In this document: piece after piece, positions 1-7,664 of the stretch
How the letters are laid out: every line of letters begins with the position of its first letter
How positions within the stretch are numbered: the stretch's first letter is position 1
Translations under genes and position numbers: made by a program
The notes under the pieces: generated by a model
Databases searched by the model: none
What the model saw: only the letters and a program-made list of their open reading frames with translations
What the model was told of the DNA's origin: nothing
Origin: Aliidiomarina shirensis
GTDB taxonomy: Bacteria > Pseudomonadota > Gammaproteobacteria > Enterobacterales > Alteromonadaceae
Assembly (NCBI RefSeq): GCF_003987345.1
Contig: NZ_PIPP01000002.1
Coordinates: 372,001-436,000 of the forward strand
DNA: 64,000 bases
Direction of reading: 5' to 3'

Positions 1-259
1 TGTAATCCGGGATAGTTTTTAACGCATCGGGCCGTGCATCCGGGGAAATCACATCCCAATAGGGTTCGCCGATCGCTAACACAATGCTGAGCATACTTTC
101 CGAGAAGCGATCTTCTAATTGGCTAGATTGTTCGCCAAAGGATGCGAGTTTACGCCGAACTGCTGCTACATCTTCCGACGTAACGTGCAATAACATTACC
201 AAGCCATGTAGGCTTGCTTCTGCGCATATTCCCGATTGTGAACGAATGAGCTGCCCCAT
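1..259 (-). CDS. DyP-type peroxidase, N-terminal part (runs off window)
   Basis: The minus-strand frame opens with ATG at 257-259 and stays open to the window edge, giving about 86 residues. It begins MGQLIRSQSGICAEASLHG and continues with IVLAIGEPYWDVISPD and LKTIPDY. This follows the N-terminal pattern of E. coli YfeX-type peroxidases (QSGILPEH, then VAFG..W and LKDFPGY). Family members are haem b peroxidases using a distal Asp/Arg pair; those residues and the proximal His lie outside the window, so activity cannot be judged. The gene is downstream of, and on the same strand as, the glycosyltransferase, 93 bp away. Assignment rests on remembered family sequence, not a search. Confidence 0.75.
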   Translation of the reverse strand, partial: MGQLIRSQSGICAEASLHGLVMLLHVTSEDVAAVRRKLASFGEQSSQLEDRFSESMLSIVLAIGEPYWDVISPDARPDALKTIPDY

Positions 260-352
260 ATTTACGAACTTCCTTGCTAAACGTGAATGAACACTGCTGA
301 TGCAGGTTCTATGCTTGCCTTTAAAACTTACGTTTACGCCTTACCTGTGCGC

Positions 353-1279
353 CTATTTTTGCGCTTTATCTTTGCGGTCACGCCACCACGTTTGCACTTG
401 GCGAATGCCACTGCGCACCGATGTGTTGGCTTGCGAGCCGGTATAACGCCCTTTAAATATATGCCGAATTCGATAAACACCAGGCACGTTGATCGCTTTG
501 CCTTGGCTTTTTAGCATCCACCGAAAGGCGCGATCTTCGTAACATTTTTGCCAGCTATCGGCTGGGGTTTGATACACCGACATTGCATCACAATATCCCA
601 TCTCCCGGGCCGCATCACCATGGGTAATTTGTAATGGTCCGGTGGCTTTGGTAATCGCTTTGGTAATGAAATCAGTGCCATCTAGGTTTACTACTTGCGG
701 CTCCGCAGCCTTTTTTAGCAAGGGATCATCTTCCGCTAATAACGAAGTAACACGCTCTTCTTGTGGGTACACCAACGGCTCGGTGCAACCTTGCAGTTCA
801 GAAGCCAGTTTATCAAGTGCCCCTTCGTGGAACACCACATCGCAATCCGTGAACCACACCCAATCCGCTTTGCTATTTAAAGCAGCGTGATTACGGCCAA
901 TGCCACGGCGAAACAGTTGCTCTTTCGGCATCGCGCGCCATTGCCATTCCACGTTATCTACCGGTTGTTTAGCGAAAAATGCTAATAATTCACAGGCTTT
1001 CTGATCTTCTTCGCTGTAATACACCGTCATGGTTACGCGAAGATCTTTTGGCGCGTGTTGCACCAGCGAACTTAATTGATAAGCCTGTAAATGCGCATAT
1101 TGCCAGCAATGGCTTACAATCTCTAAATGCAGCTTGCCGGTTTTCGGTGCATATTGCTTCTTTGGTTGCGGATACAACCAACGAATTGGTAGCACGCCGC
1201 TTACCGCTAAGCGAGCGAGTTGCCCTTGAATTCCCCGATACCAACGTTGCGGTGCTACCCGCGTTGAAGTTGCTTGCAT
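353..1279 (-). CDS. GT-A fold glycosyltransferase (family 2-like)
   Basis: A 308-residue soluble protein with no signal peptide. Residues about 48-170 look like a GT-A nucleotide-sugar-binding domain: a beta strand (LHLEIVSHCWQ), then a DxD-type motif in WFTDCDVVFH that would hold the metal and nucleotide-sugar. A later NLDGTDF and a basic, aromatic C-terminal tail follow. The donor and acceptor cannot be told from sequence. It stands beside genes for an O-acyltransferase and a secreted peptidase, but nothing ties it to a polysaccharide cluster. ATG start at 1279, preceded by a GAGAG-type ribosome site. Confidence 0.7.
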   Translation of the reverse strand: MQATSTRVAPQRWYRGIQGQLARLAVSGVLPIRWLYPQPKKQYAPKTGKLHLEIVSHCWQYAHLQAYQLSSLVQHAPKDLRVTMTVYYSEEDQKACELLAFFAKQPVDNVEWQWRAMPKEQLFRRGIGRNHAALNSKADWVWFTDCDVVFHEGALDKLASELQGCTEPLVYPQEERVTSLLAEDDPLLKKAAEPQVVNLDGTDFITKAITKATGPLQITHGDAAREMGYCDAMSVYQTPADSWQKCYEDRAFRWMLKSQGKAINVPGVYRIRHIFKGRYTGSQANTSVRSGIRQVQTWWRDRKDKAQK

Positions 1280-1362
1280 CTATTTACTCTCGCTAACGTT
1301 AAATTTCAAACCGCTTACTTAAAATGCTTAGTTGCCGAAATACTTATGGAATACCCATAAAA

Positions 1363-1402
1363 AAACCCATGCTGCGATGCTACACCATCACAGCACGGGT
1401 TT
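1363..1402 (-). terminator. Rho-independent terminator of the S10 peptidase gene
   Basis: A 12-bp stem (AAACCCATGCTG with CAGCACGGGTTT, one wobble pair) is followed on the minus strand by a T-rich run. It lies 27-66 bp after the stop codon of the carboxypeptidase gene. Confidence 0.8.
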
Positions 1403-1428
1403 CATCTATCACTATCGCCTAGCAAGCA

Positions 1429-2967
1429 TTAATATTGTGCCGGAGCACCTGCTTCTGGCAACGCGTTTAAAATGAACTCACGCAAGTGTTGATTTGAAAG
1501 CTCCAGATCGTGGCGACGTAAATACATCATGTGGCCGCTACGGTAGCCTTCAAAAAACAAGCGATCTTTCATTTTTCCGCTTGGGTCCATTTGCCACATA
1601 CTATATTTGGCATCAAAGTAATTCGTGGCGCCATCGTAGTAACCTGCCTGATACAGCACATTTAAAAACGGGTTCTGCGCCATAGCTTGGCGTAGGTTTT
1701 CGCCCGTGTTGTTACCACTGCGATCCCAGGGGTGAACCGGACCAAACATGTTGTAGGTTACATCTGTTTTGAAACCTAGTTCTTCACGCAGATAATAGTT
1801 AATCGCCGGTGTGAACGAATGTAACCAAGAGGTAAGCTCCGAATTAAAATCAGGGCGTACACCTACATCTTTACGATCTAAACCTTTATAGCGCGAATCC
1901 AAACGGCCAATTGTGTGGCCCTCGTCACGCAGCAACTCTTTCCAGAAAAACGCCGTATCAATATCTAAATTGCTTTGCATTACCGCTTCAACGGAAAGGC
2001 CTGAATAACGTGCTACTTGCTCAGCAATCGCTTGTTTCTCTTCTGCCGGTAGCCATGCGCCTTTGGCCAGCGCCGGCAAATATTCATTTATCGTAAAGGC
2101 TTCTACTTCAGGCAATAAATCGTAGAGATCGCCACTTTGTAGATCATCCGCTAACACACCATGATACCAAGCTGCTGCCGCGAAGTAAGGTAAGCGGTTG
2201 GCTGCTTTTACCGGGCCATCGCGAGAAATACCCATATCAGTTGGCGATACTAAAATCACACCGTTCAGGTACATCCAATGATTATTCTGTAGCGCTAGTG
2301 CCATGCCCGCAACACGGGTAGTACCATAGCTTTCGCCAATCAGGAATTTCGGCGAACGCCAGCGCTCATAACGAGTAACAAACGTATTGACCCACTCAGA
2401 AAGATAGCGAATATCTTCATTCACACCGAAGAACATTTTTTGCTGTTCCGCCCGCGATGGCATATTGCCATCAGGGCCTGGTAGCACTCGCGAATAACCA
2501 GTGTTTACTGGGTTCACAAATACGATATCGGCTACATCCAGCACCGAAAACGGGTTTTCTTGCACACCATACGGCTGGGTTGGAAAGCCTTCGTCATCAA
2601 GCAATAACGTTTTTGGGCCCGTGTAAGCTACGTGCATCCAAACCGATGCAGAACCCGGGCCTCCGTTGAATGAAATCAGCAAAGGCCGGCGTTCTTGGTT
2701 GCGTACACCTTGGCGCTCGTAATAGGTATATTGTAAGGTTGCTGTTGGGTGCCCTTCATCATTCCATACCGGCATGGTTCCCGCGTAGGCTTTGTAATCA
2801 ATACGCGAACCATTTATTTCTGCCCGATGCTCAGTAACCACTACTGATTCCACATCAATACTGCGGCGATGTTCATCACTAGCTTGCGCATTGTTTGTAT
2901 AGGAAACAAAACCCAATTGCAGCGTGGCTAGTGTAAGCACTAACACGCCTTTCTGTAGTATATTCAT
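1429..2967 (-). CDS. secreted S10 family serine carboxypeptidase
   Basis: A 512-residue protein with a signal peptide (hydrophobic residues 8-20, then NNAQAS). It has the S10 oxyanion segment NGGPGSAS (about 101-108) and the nucleophile motif GESYGTTR with Ser213. The late acid and base appear as YQAGYYDGATNY and GYRSGHMMY, completing a Ser-Asp-His triad. S10 enzymes release C-terminal amino acids at acid to neutral pH. This one should act in the periplasm or outside, supplying free amino acids. It is followed by a good terminator and preceded by the acyltransferase gene 46 bp upstream, so the two may be co-transcribed. Confidence 0.92.
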   Translation of the reverse strand: MNILQKGVLVLTLATLQLGFVSYTNNAQASDEHRRSIDVESVVVTEHRAEINGSRIDYKAYAGTMPVWNDEGHPTATLQYTYYERQGVRNQERRPLLISFNGGPGSASVWMHVAYTGPKTLLLDDEGFPTQPYGVQENPFSVLDVADIVFVNPVNTGYSRVLPGPDGNMPSRAEQQKMFFGVNEDIRYLSEWVNTFVTRYERWRSPKFLIGESYGTTRVAGMALALQNNHWMYLNGVILVSPTDMGISRDGPVKAANRLPYFAAAAWYHGVLADDLQSGDLYDLLPEVEAFTINEYLPALAKGAWLPAEEKQAIAEQVARYSGLSVEAVMQSNLDIDTAFFWKELLRDEGHTIGRLDSRYKGLDRKDVGVRPDFNSELTSWLHSFTPAINYYLREELGFKTDVTYNMFGPVHPWDRSGNNTGENLRQAMAQNPFLNVLYQAGYYDGATNYFDAKYSMWQMDPSGKMKDRLFFEGYRSGHMMYLRRHDLELSNQHLREFILNALPEAGAPAQY

Positions 2968-3013
2968 AGTCTTCCCATTTATATTTTTATGGTTTTACAA
3001 CGGTTCAGCGAAG

Positions 3014-4999
3014 TTACTTCTCAGAAAATATTTCTGCCAGCACGGGTTTCAAAAAACTAGCGCCGTATTCGTTCAAATGATCATCATCAAAATAAATCGG
3101 TGAACCCGCTATATCGCCCCAGCAAACCCCATCTTGGCAAAAAACCGGCACCGGATCGAGTAAAGTTACCCCACAATCGGTAACTGCCTGTTCCAATGCG
3201 GTGAGTATCACCCTTTGTCGCTCATAGTAGTGCACTAACGAAATACTTACCCGCTCAGCCTCACCTTGGAAAAACTCTGTTCTGGCCATGTGTTGGGGCA
3301 CACTTACGGGCATTTCCGGAGTTGGTTTCAGCATAAACACGGGCCGATCTTCGGCAAACTCGCAAGCGGTGGCCGTTATCGCTTCACTAAACTCCTGAAA
3401 AAACGCCATGGTGCGTTCTGTGTAGGGTTCCGAAATATAATACTCGGGCGTATCCTCAAAGCCATCGGTATCGGTTGCATCGCGGCTTATCACATATTGG
3501 GCAAAACGATTCACCATTAACATAGGCACATCAGCCGGTAGTTGTTCGCTGCGCTTAAGGGCAAAATCGATGAATTCAGCACAACGATAACCCCTATCTT
3601 CCGCCGATTGAATATTTTCGATGGTTGGGCAACCGGTCACTGTCCAATCGAGTACATGTAAATTATCGTGTGGCAGCGCTTCTTCCGCTGTGCGTACTAT
3701 CGAACCACCGTGGCTATCACCGAGAACAATCAGCCCAAGCGTGGCTCCGCCATACGTACATTCCACCGATTCACCTGCAGAGCTTGAGCCCAAACATTCT
3801 CCTCTACGCGGGTTAATATCGTTAATAGCACTAGCAAGCGCCTCAACAGCTGGGGGCAAACGTTCCGGTAAATCACCGCCACGAATCCATTGCGCAGGCA
3901 CTGCACATACCACGAGCGCGGTCAAAAAAATGGCCGCTAAAGCGCGTTTTCGGCGGCCGTAAAAAAGTGTGCGAACCGGGTTTTCAATGAGCCGATAAGA
4001 TAAATCACCGAGCACCAAACTCGCTACGATAGCGCCGATAACAGCCGGTACCCACGTTTGCATACCGACAAAGAATAACAACACAGCAAAAGGCCAATGC
4101 CACAAATAAATCGAATAAGAACGCGTGCCTAACCACTGCGCAATCGGATGACACACCATTGGGTTGTCCTGCCGCGCAACTCCAAGCACAAGCATGGTAC
4201 CGATTACAGGTAACAAAGCCCATGCGCCGGGCCAAACCAGCGCTGCATGAAAGAACACAAAGGGTAAAAGAATCAACAACCAGCCCAAGATGTAGCCGGC
4301 ATTTACCAATCGGCTATTGATTCGGGGCTTATTTTGCCAACGGGTGAAAAAGAATACCAATCCGCCTGCGGCCATTTCCCACGCCCGCGCGGGCAGCAAA
4401 TAAAATGCCGCGTTTGGATCGTGCGGGGAAATATAAATACTGTAGCCCAGTGATAACAAAAACAGCGCCGCAATACTTATAAATAGCGCGGTTATGTTGC
4501 CCCGTAACAAACGAAATGCAGCCCACAAAAATATCGGAAACAGTAAATAAAACTGCCACTCAGCCGCTAAACTCCAAGTGTGTAATAACCACTTTTCATG
4601 GGCTTCACTATCGAAATACCCGGCCGCACTGGCAAAATCGATATTAGAAATAAATGCTAAGGCATAATTCGCCTGAGATGCGAGCTCTTGATAATCTGGC
4701 GTGGGTAAAAAGAACCAGCCTGCTCCAAGCAGAAGCAAAATCATCACGTATAGCGCGGGAATAATGCGTTTTGCGCGGGCGAGGTAAAATAGCCGGAAGC
4801 TGAACTTATTCTGAGCAAGGCCGCTCACAATAATATCGGTCATTAAATAACCGGAGATAACAAAGAAAATATCAACACCGGTAAAACCACCGGCAAAACC
4901 TGGCACTAAAAAATGAAATAGCACCACCGACATCACAGCCCATGCGCGCAGGCCATTAATATCGTTACGGAATCCGGCTTTACTTAAATCAAACTGCAT
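3014..4999 (-). CDS. OafA/YrhL-type acyltransferase with C-terminal SGNH domain
   Basis: A 661-residue protein. Residues about 10-370 form an acyltransferase-3 membrane domain with about ten transmembrane segments and the N-terminal motif LRAWAVMSVVLFHF, whose His is the expected catalytic residue. A C-terminal SGNH-like domain follows, with VLGDSHGGS (about residue 430) and a closing DDDHLNEYG containing the Asp/His pair. Proteins of this layout O-acetylate surface polysaccharide, LPS O-antigen or peptidoglycan. No glycan cluster surrounds it, so the acceptor is unknown. The start at 4999 gives a typical short cytoplasmic leader (MQFDLSKAGFRNDINGLRAW). Confidence 0.9.
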   Translation of the reverse strand: MQFDLSKAGFRNDINGLRAWAVMSVVLFHFLVPGFAGGFTGVDIFFVISGYLMTDIIVSGLAQNKFSFRLFYLARAKRIIPALYVMILLLLGAGWFFLPTPDYQELASQANYALAFISNIDFASAAGYFDSEAHEKWLLHTWSLAAEWQFYLLFPIFLWAAFRLLRGNITALFISIAALFLLSLGYSIYISPHDPNAAFYLLPARAWEMAAGGLVFFFTRWQNKPRINSRLVNAGYILGWLLILLPFVFFHAALVWPGAWALLPVIGTMLVLGVARQDNPMVCHPIAQWLGTRSYSIYLWHWPFAVLLFFVGMQTWVPAVIGAIVASLVLGDLSYRLIENPVRTLFYGRRKRALAAIFLTALVVCAVPAQWIRGGDLPERLPPAVEALASAINDINPRRGECLGSSSAGESVECTYGGATLGLIVLGDSHGGSIVRTAEEALPHDNLHVLDWTVTGCPTIENIQSAEDRGYRCAEFIDFALKRSEQLPADVPMLMVNRFAQYVISRDATDTDGFEDTPEYYISEPYTERTMAFFQEFSEAITATACEFAEDRPVFMLKPTPEMPVSVPQHMARTEFFQGEAERVSISLVHYYERQRVILTALEQAVTDCGVTLLDPVPVFCQDGVCWGDIAGSPIYFDDDHLNEYGASFLKPVLAEIFSEK

Positions 5000-5101
5000 G
5001 CGCCTGTTTAGCCCTCAAAACACCTTCAAAACAATCATTATGTACTATTCTATTGGTGTATTTTCAGGGCTACGGCGCATGAAGTAAACCTACTTTTCTA
5101 A

Positions 5102-6829
5102 TTAATACCCCGCAGCGTAACCATCTTTGCGGCTTTCCGAGGCACCGATATAAACGCCCTGTTCCGCATCAAACCAAATCGCTTGGTAACCACCGTAAGG
5201 GCCCACCGCTTCTTGCAACCTGTGCCCCATTTTTACCAGTTCACGCCGAGTGTTATCGGAAAAGCCGTTTTCTAAACTTACCACGCCACCATCAACCATA
5301 ATTTCACCCGTTGGTTGGCTGGAGCCGGTATGCAGAATGCGTGGTGCATCACCTGCTTCTTGTAAGTTCATGCCAAAATCGATCATGTTAATTAGAATCT
5401 GAGCGTGCATTTGTGGTTGTGTTGCGCCGCCCATAACGCCATAACTCATGAGTGGTTTACCATCTTTGGTAACAAACGCTGGAATAATGGTTTGGAACGG
5501 CCGTTTTCCCGGTTCAAACACGTTCATATGGCCTTCTTCCAGAGCAAACAGCTCGCCACGGTTTTGTAGTACAAAGCCCAAGCCTTCCGGTGTAACGCCC
5601 GAGCCCATGCCACGATAGTTACTCTGAATCAGCGAAACCATATTGCCATGCTTATCCGCAGTGGTAAGGTAAATCGTATCACCCGTAGTTGGCGGATTAC
5701 CGGGCTCATAGCTGCGGCCAGCCCGTTCAGGGTTAATTAACTGCACACGTTCTTGGGCATATTCTTTCGAGATCAGCCAATCAACCGGAATATCATTAAA
5801 CGCGGTATCAGAATAAAACTTCGCGCGATCTTCGAACGCCAGTTTTTTCGCTTCTACAAAATGATGAATATACTCAGGGCTATCAAATCCCATTTCGGCT
5901 ATATCGAAATTCTCAAGGATATTAAGAATTTGCAGAGCTGCTATACCCTGGGTATTCGGTGGCAGCTCCCACAAATCGTAGCCACGATAATTCGTTGATA
6001 CCGGCTCCACCCACTCTGATTCATGCGCAGCTAAATCTTCGTAACTTAAAAAGCCGCCATGCTCCTGCACAAAATTACCAATGGTGCGGGCAATTTCACC
6101 TTCATAGAAAGCATCTCGGCCATCGCTCGCCAGCTTCTTATAAGTACTGGCTAAATCTGGATTACGAAACATTTCGCCTTTGCGCGGCGGATGCCCATCT
6201 TTCATGAAAACTTCACGAAAACCGGGGAAATCTTGCAACACTTCAGCGTTGCGCTCAAAGTAATAGGCAATTACTTCCGTTACTGGAAAGCCGTTTTCTG
6301 CGTAATGAATAGAGGGCGCAAGAATTTCATTCATCGGCAATGCACCAAAGCGGCCATGCATTTCAAACCAGCCATCAACAGCGCCCGGCACCGAGAGTGG
6401 CAATAGCCCACGCGCCGGAATGCTTTCATAGCCATTTTCAATAAAATAATCGAGCGAAAGGCTCATCGGTGAGCGACCAGAAGCATTTAATCCATACAAT
6501 TGCTCACTTTCCGCATGCCAAATTATGGCATAAAGATCACCACCAATTCCGTTGCCCGTTGGTTCAACCAGCCCCAATACAGCGTTGGCGGCAATAGCTG
6601 CATCAATGGCGTTGCCGCCCGCTTGCATAATATCAAGGGCTACCTGTGTGGCTAGCCCTTGGCTAGTTGCAGCCATAGCTTCCGGAGCCATTACTTCCGA
6701 GCGAGTAGCAAAATGGTGGCCAGTAATTCTATCGGAGGCTGTGGCGGTATATATTGGAGCAAGTGCGGCAGCGGTAACTAGGCCCGCGGTGATAGCAGCA
6801 ACGGCTGCCTTTTGAACAAATGCATGCAT
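5102..6829 (-). CDS. ggt: gamma-glutamyltransferase (periplasmic, self-processing)
   Basis: A 575-residue Ntn-hydrolase precursor with an N-terminal signal (residues 1-32). Family hallmarks are seen: MAATSQGLAT and GGNAIDAAIA near the N-terminus, GRSP at about 118, and the maturation site GDTIYLTTAD with the probable catalytic Thr at residue 385. The mature small subunit then contains GNMVSLIQSN and YGVMGGATQPQ. GGT cleaves or transfers the gamma-glutamyl group of glutathione in the periplasm. The start is supported by GGAGA five bases upstream of ATG. The toxin-antitoxin pair directly upstream is on the same strand, with 17 bp between. Confidence 0.93.
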   Translation of the reverse strand: MHAFVQKAAVAAITAGLVTAAALAPIYTATASDRITGHHFATRSEVMAPEAMAATSQGLATQVALDIMQAGGNAIDAAIAANAVLGLVEPTGNGIGGDLYAIIWHAESEQLYGLNASGRSPMSLSLDYFIENGYESIPARGLLPLSVPGAVDGWFEMHGRFGALPMNEILAPSIHYAENGFPVTEVIAYYFERNAEVLQDFPGFREVFMKDGHPPRKGEMFRNPDLASTYKKLASDGRDAFYEGEIARTIGNFVQEHGGFLSYEDLAAHESEWVEPVSTNYRGYDLWELPPNTQGIAALQILNILENFDIAEMGFDSPEYIHHFVEAKKLAFEDRAKFYSDTAFNDIPVDWLISKEYAQERVQLINPERAGRSYEPGNPPTTGDTIYLTTADKHGNMVSLIQSNYRGMGSGVTPEGLGFVLQNRGELFALEEGHMNVFEPGKRPFQTIIPAFVTKDGKPLMSYGVMGGATQPQMHAQILINMIDFGMNLQEAGDAPRILHTGSSQPTGEIMVDGGVVSLENGFSDNTRRELVKMGHRLQEAVGPYGGYQAIWFDAEQGVYIGASESRKDGYAAGY

Positions 6830-6846
6830 GGTGTTCTCCAGCTATG

Positions 6847-7197
6847 TTAAGTGGGCGCTTTGATTACATAATCAATCAGCAGCTGCTGTGCGCTTTGTTT
6901 CTGGCGCATAAACGCCATCACGTGAGCCTCCTGCTTACCTTCATCCAATCGAAATAAAACTTTGTATTTTTTGTAGGTTACCTGACGATAATCAGTAATG
7001 CCGAGCATTTCAAGCTCTGGGCATACCGGAAACTGCTTCGGGTTATTGGCTAACTTGCTTTCCGTGGCTAAAACCAACTCTCGTGCGATTGCACTAGCCT
7101 CTACCTCGCCTATAAATTGGTTCATATAGCGAATCAGTATGGTTAGCGTTACTTGAGAAACATGAGTGTATTTTACGAGTGTTCTTGCAGTATTCAT
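6847..7197 (-). CDS. RelE/ParE-superfamily toxin
   Basis: A 116-residue basic protein. Its C-terminal half carries the ParE/RelE-like strand pattern YRQVTYKKYKVLFRLD followed by VMAFMRQKQ, and the N-terminal half is two helices. ParE members inhibit gyrase and RelE members cut mRNA on ribosomes; the sequence alone does not decide which, though the length and YKVLFRLD pattern lean to ParE. It follows the antitoxin by 13 bp in one operon, the usual antitoxin-first order. Confidence 0.8.
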   Translation of the reverse strand: MNTARTLVKYTHVSQVTLTILIRYMNQFIGEVEASAIARELVLATESKLANNPKQFPVCPELEMLGITDYRQVTYKKYKVLFRLDEGKQEAHVMAFMRQKQSAQQLLIDYVIKAPT

Positions 7198-7210
7198 TTT
7201 TGTTTGGATC

Positions 7211-7456
7211 CTAATCTTGTGAATCCAAACCTACTCGCTGCAAAAGCTCATCTGCACCGATAGTTCTGCCCTCGCGAATATCTCGCTCGGCAAGGTTCAT
7301 AAGCTTGAGAAGCGCAATACCTTCATCGCGTATTTGCGCACTCGCCTCTGATTCTATTCGATATACCGGGGTACCACCTTGAGTAACCACAATAGGCTCT
7401 TCAACATCAAGAGTTGCCGCATTTTGCTTTATATAACTGATGGTTTTAATTTGCAT
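7211..7456 (-). CDS. Phd/YefM-type antitoxin
   Basis: An 81-residue protein beginning MQIKTISYIKQNAATL, with EEPIVVTQGGTPVYRIES matching the Phd/YefM DNA-binding N-terminal fold (strand, helix, then VVTQNG-like strands). The acidic C-terminal helix (residues 45-81) should wrap the toxin. Such antitoxins bind operator repeats at their own promoter, and the three phased 8-mers just upstream are candidates. Confidence 0.82.
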   Translation of the reverse strand: MQIKTISYIKQNAATLDVEEPIVVTQGGTPVYRIESEASAQIRDEGIALLKLMNLAERDIREGRTIGADELLQRVGLDSQD

Positions 7457-7483
7457 AAGACCCCCGTAAACACTTAGTCATAA

Positions 7484-7525
7484 TAGAACACAGCCCAAAG
7501 TAGAACACCGGCAAAAGTAGAACAC
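7484..7525. repeat. three 8-bp direct repeats at exact 17-bp spacing
   Basis: TAGAACAC begins at 7484, 7501 and 7518, with partly conserved spacers (AAAG before repeats two and three). The block is 28-69 bp upstream of the antitoxin start. It could be an autoregulatory operator, or the end of a lost insertion sequence with internal transposase sites; no transposase is nearby. Confidence 0.7.
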
Positions 7526-7600
7526 AGTTAGGCAGTCTAAATATGAACTATTTATAGACCATTTATCATGAGTTCACAAGATTCAATGCCCAAGAAACAA

Positions 7601-7632
7601 AAAGCCCAGCACTTAGATAAGTACTGGGCTTT
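7601..7632 (-). terminator. Rho-independent terminator of acnB
   Basis: A 14-bp stem (AAAGCCCAGCACTT with AAGTACTGGGCTTT, one wobble) and a 4-nt loop. The minus strand continues into a T-rich tail. It starts 33 bp after the acnB stop codon. Confidence 0.88.
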
Positions 7633-7664
7633 ATTTTGCTAGCGGAAGTTACTCGCTAGATAAG

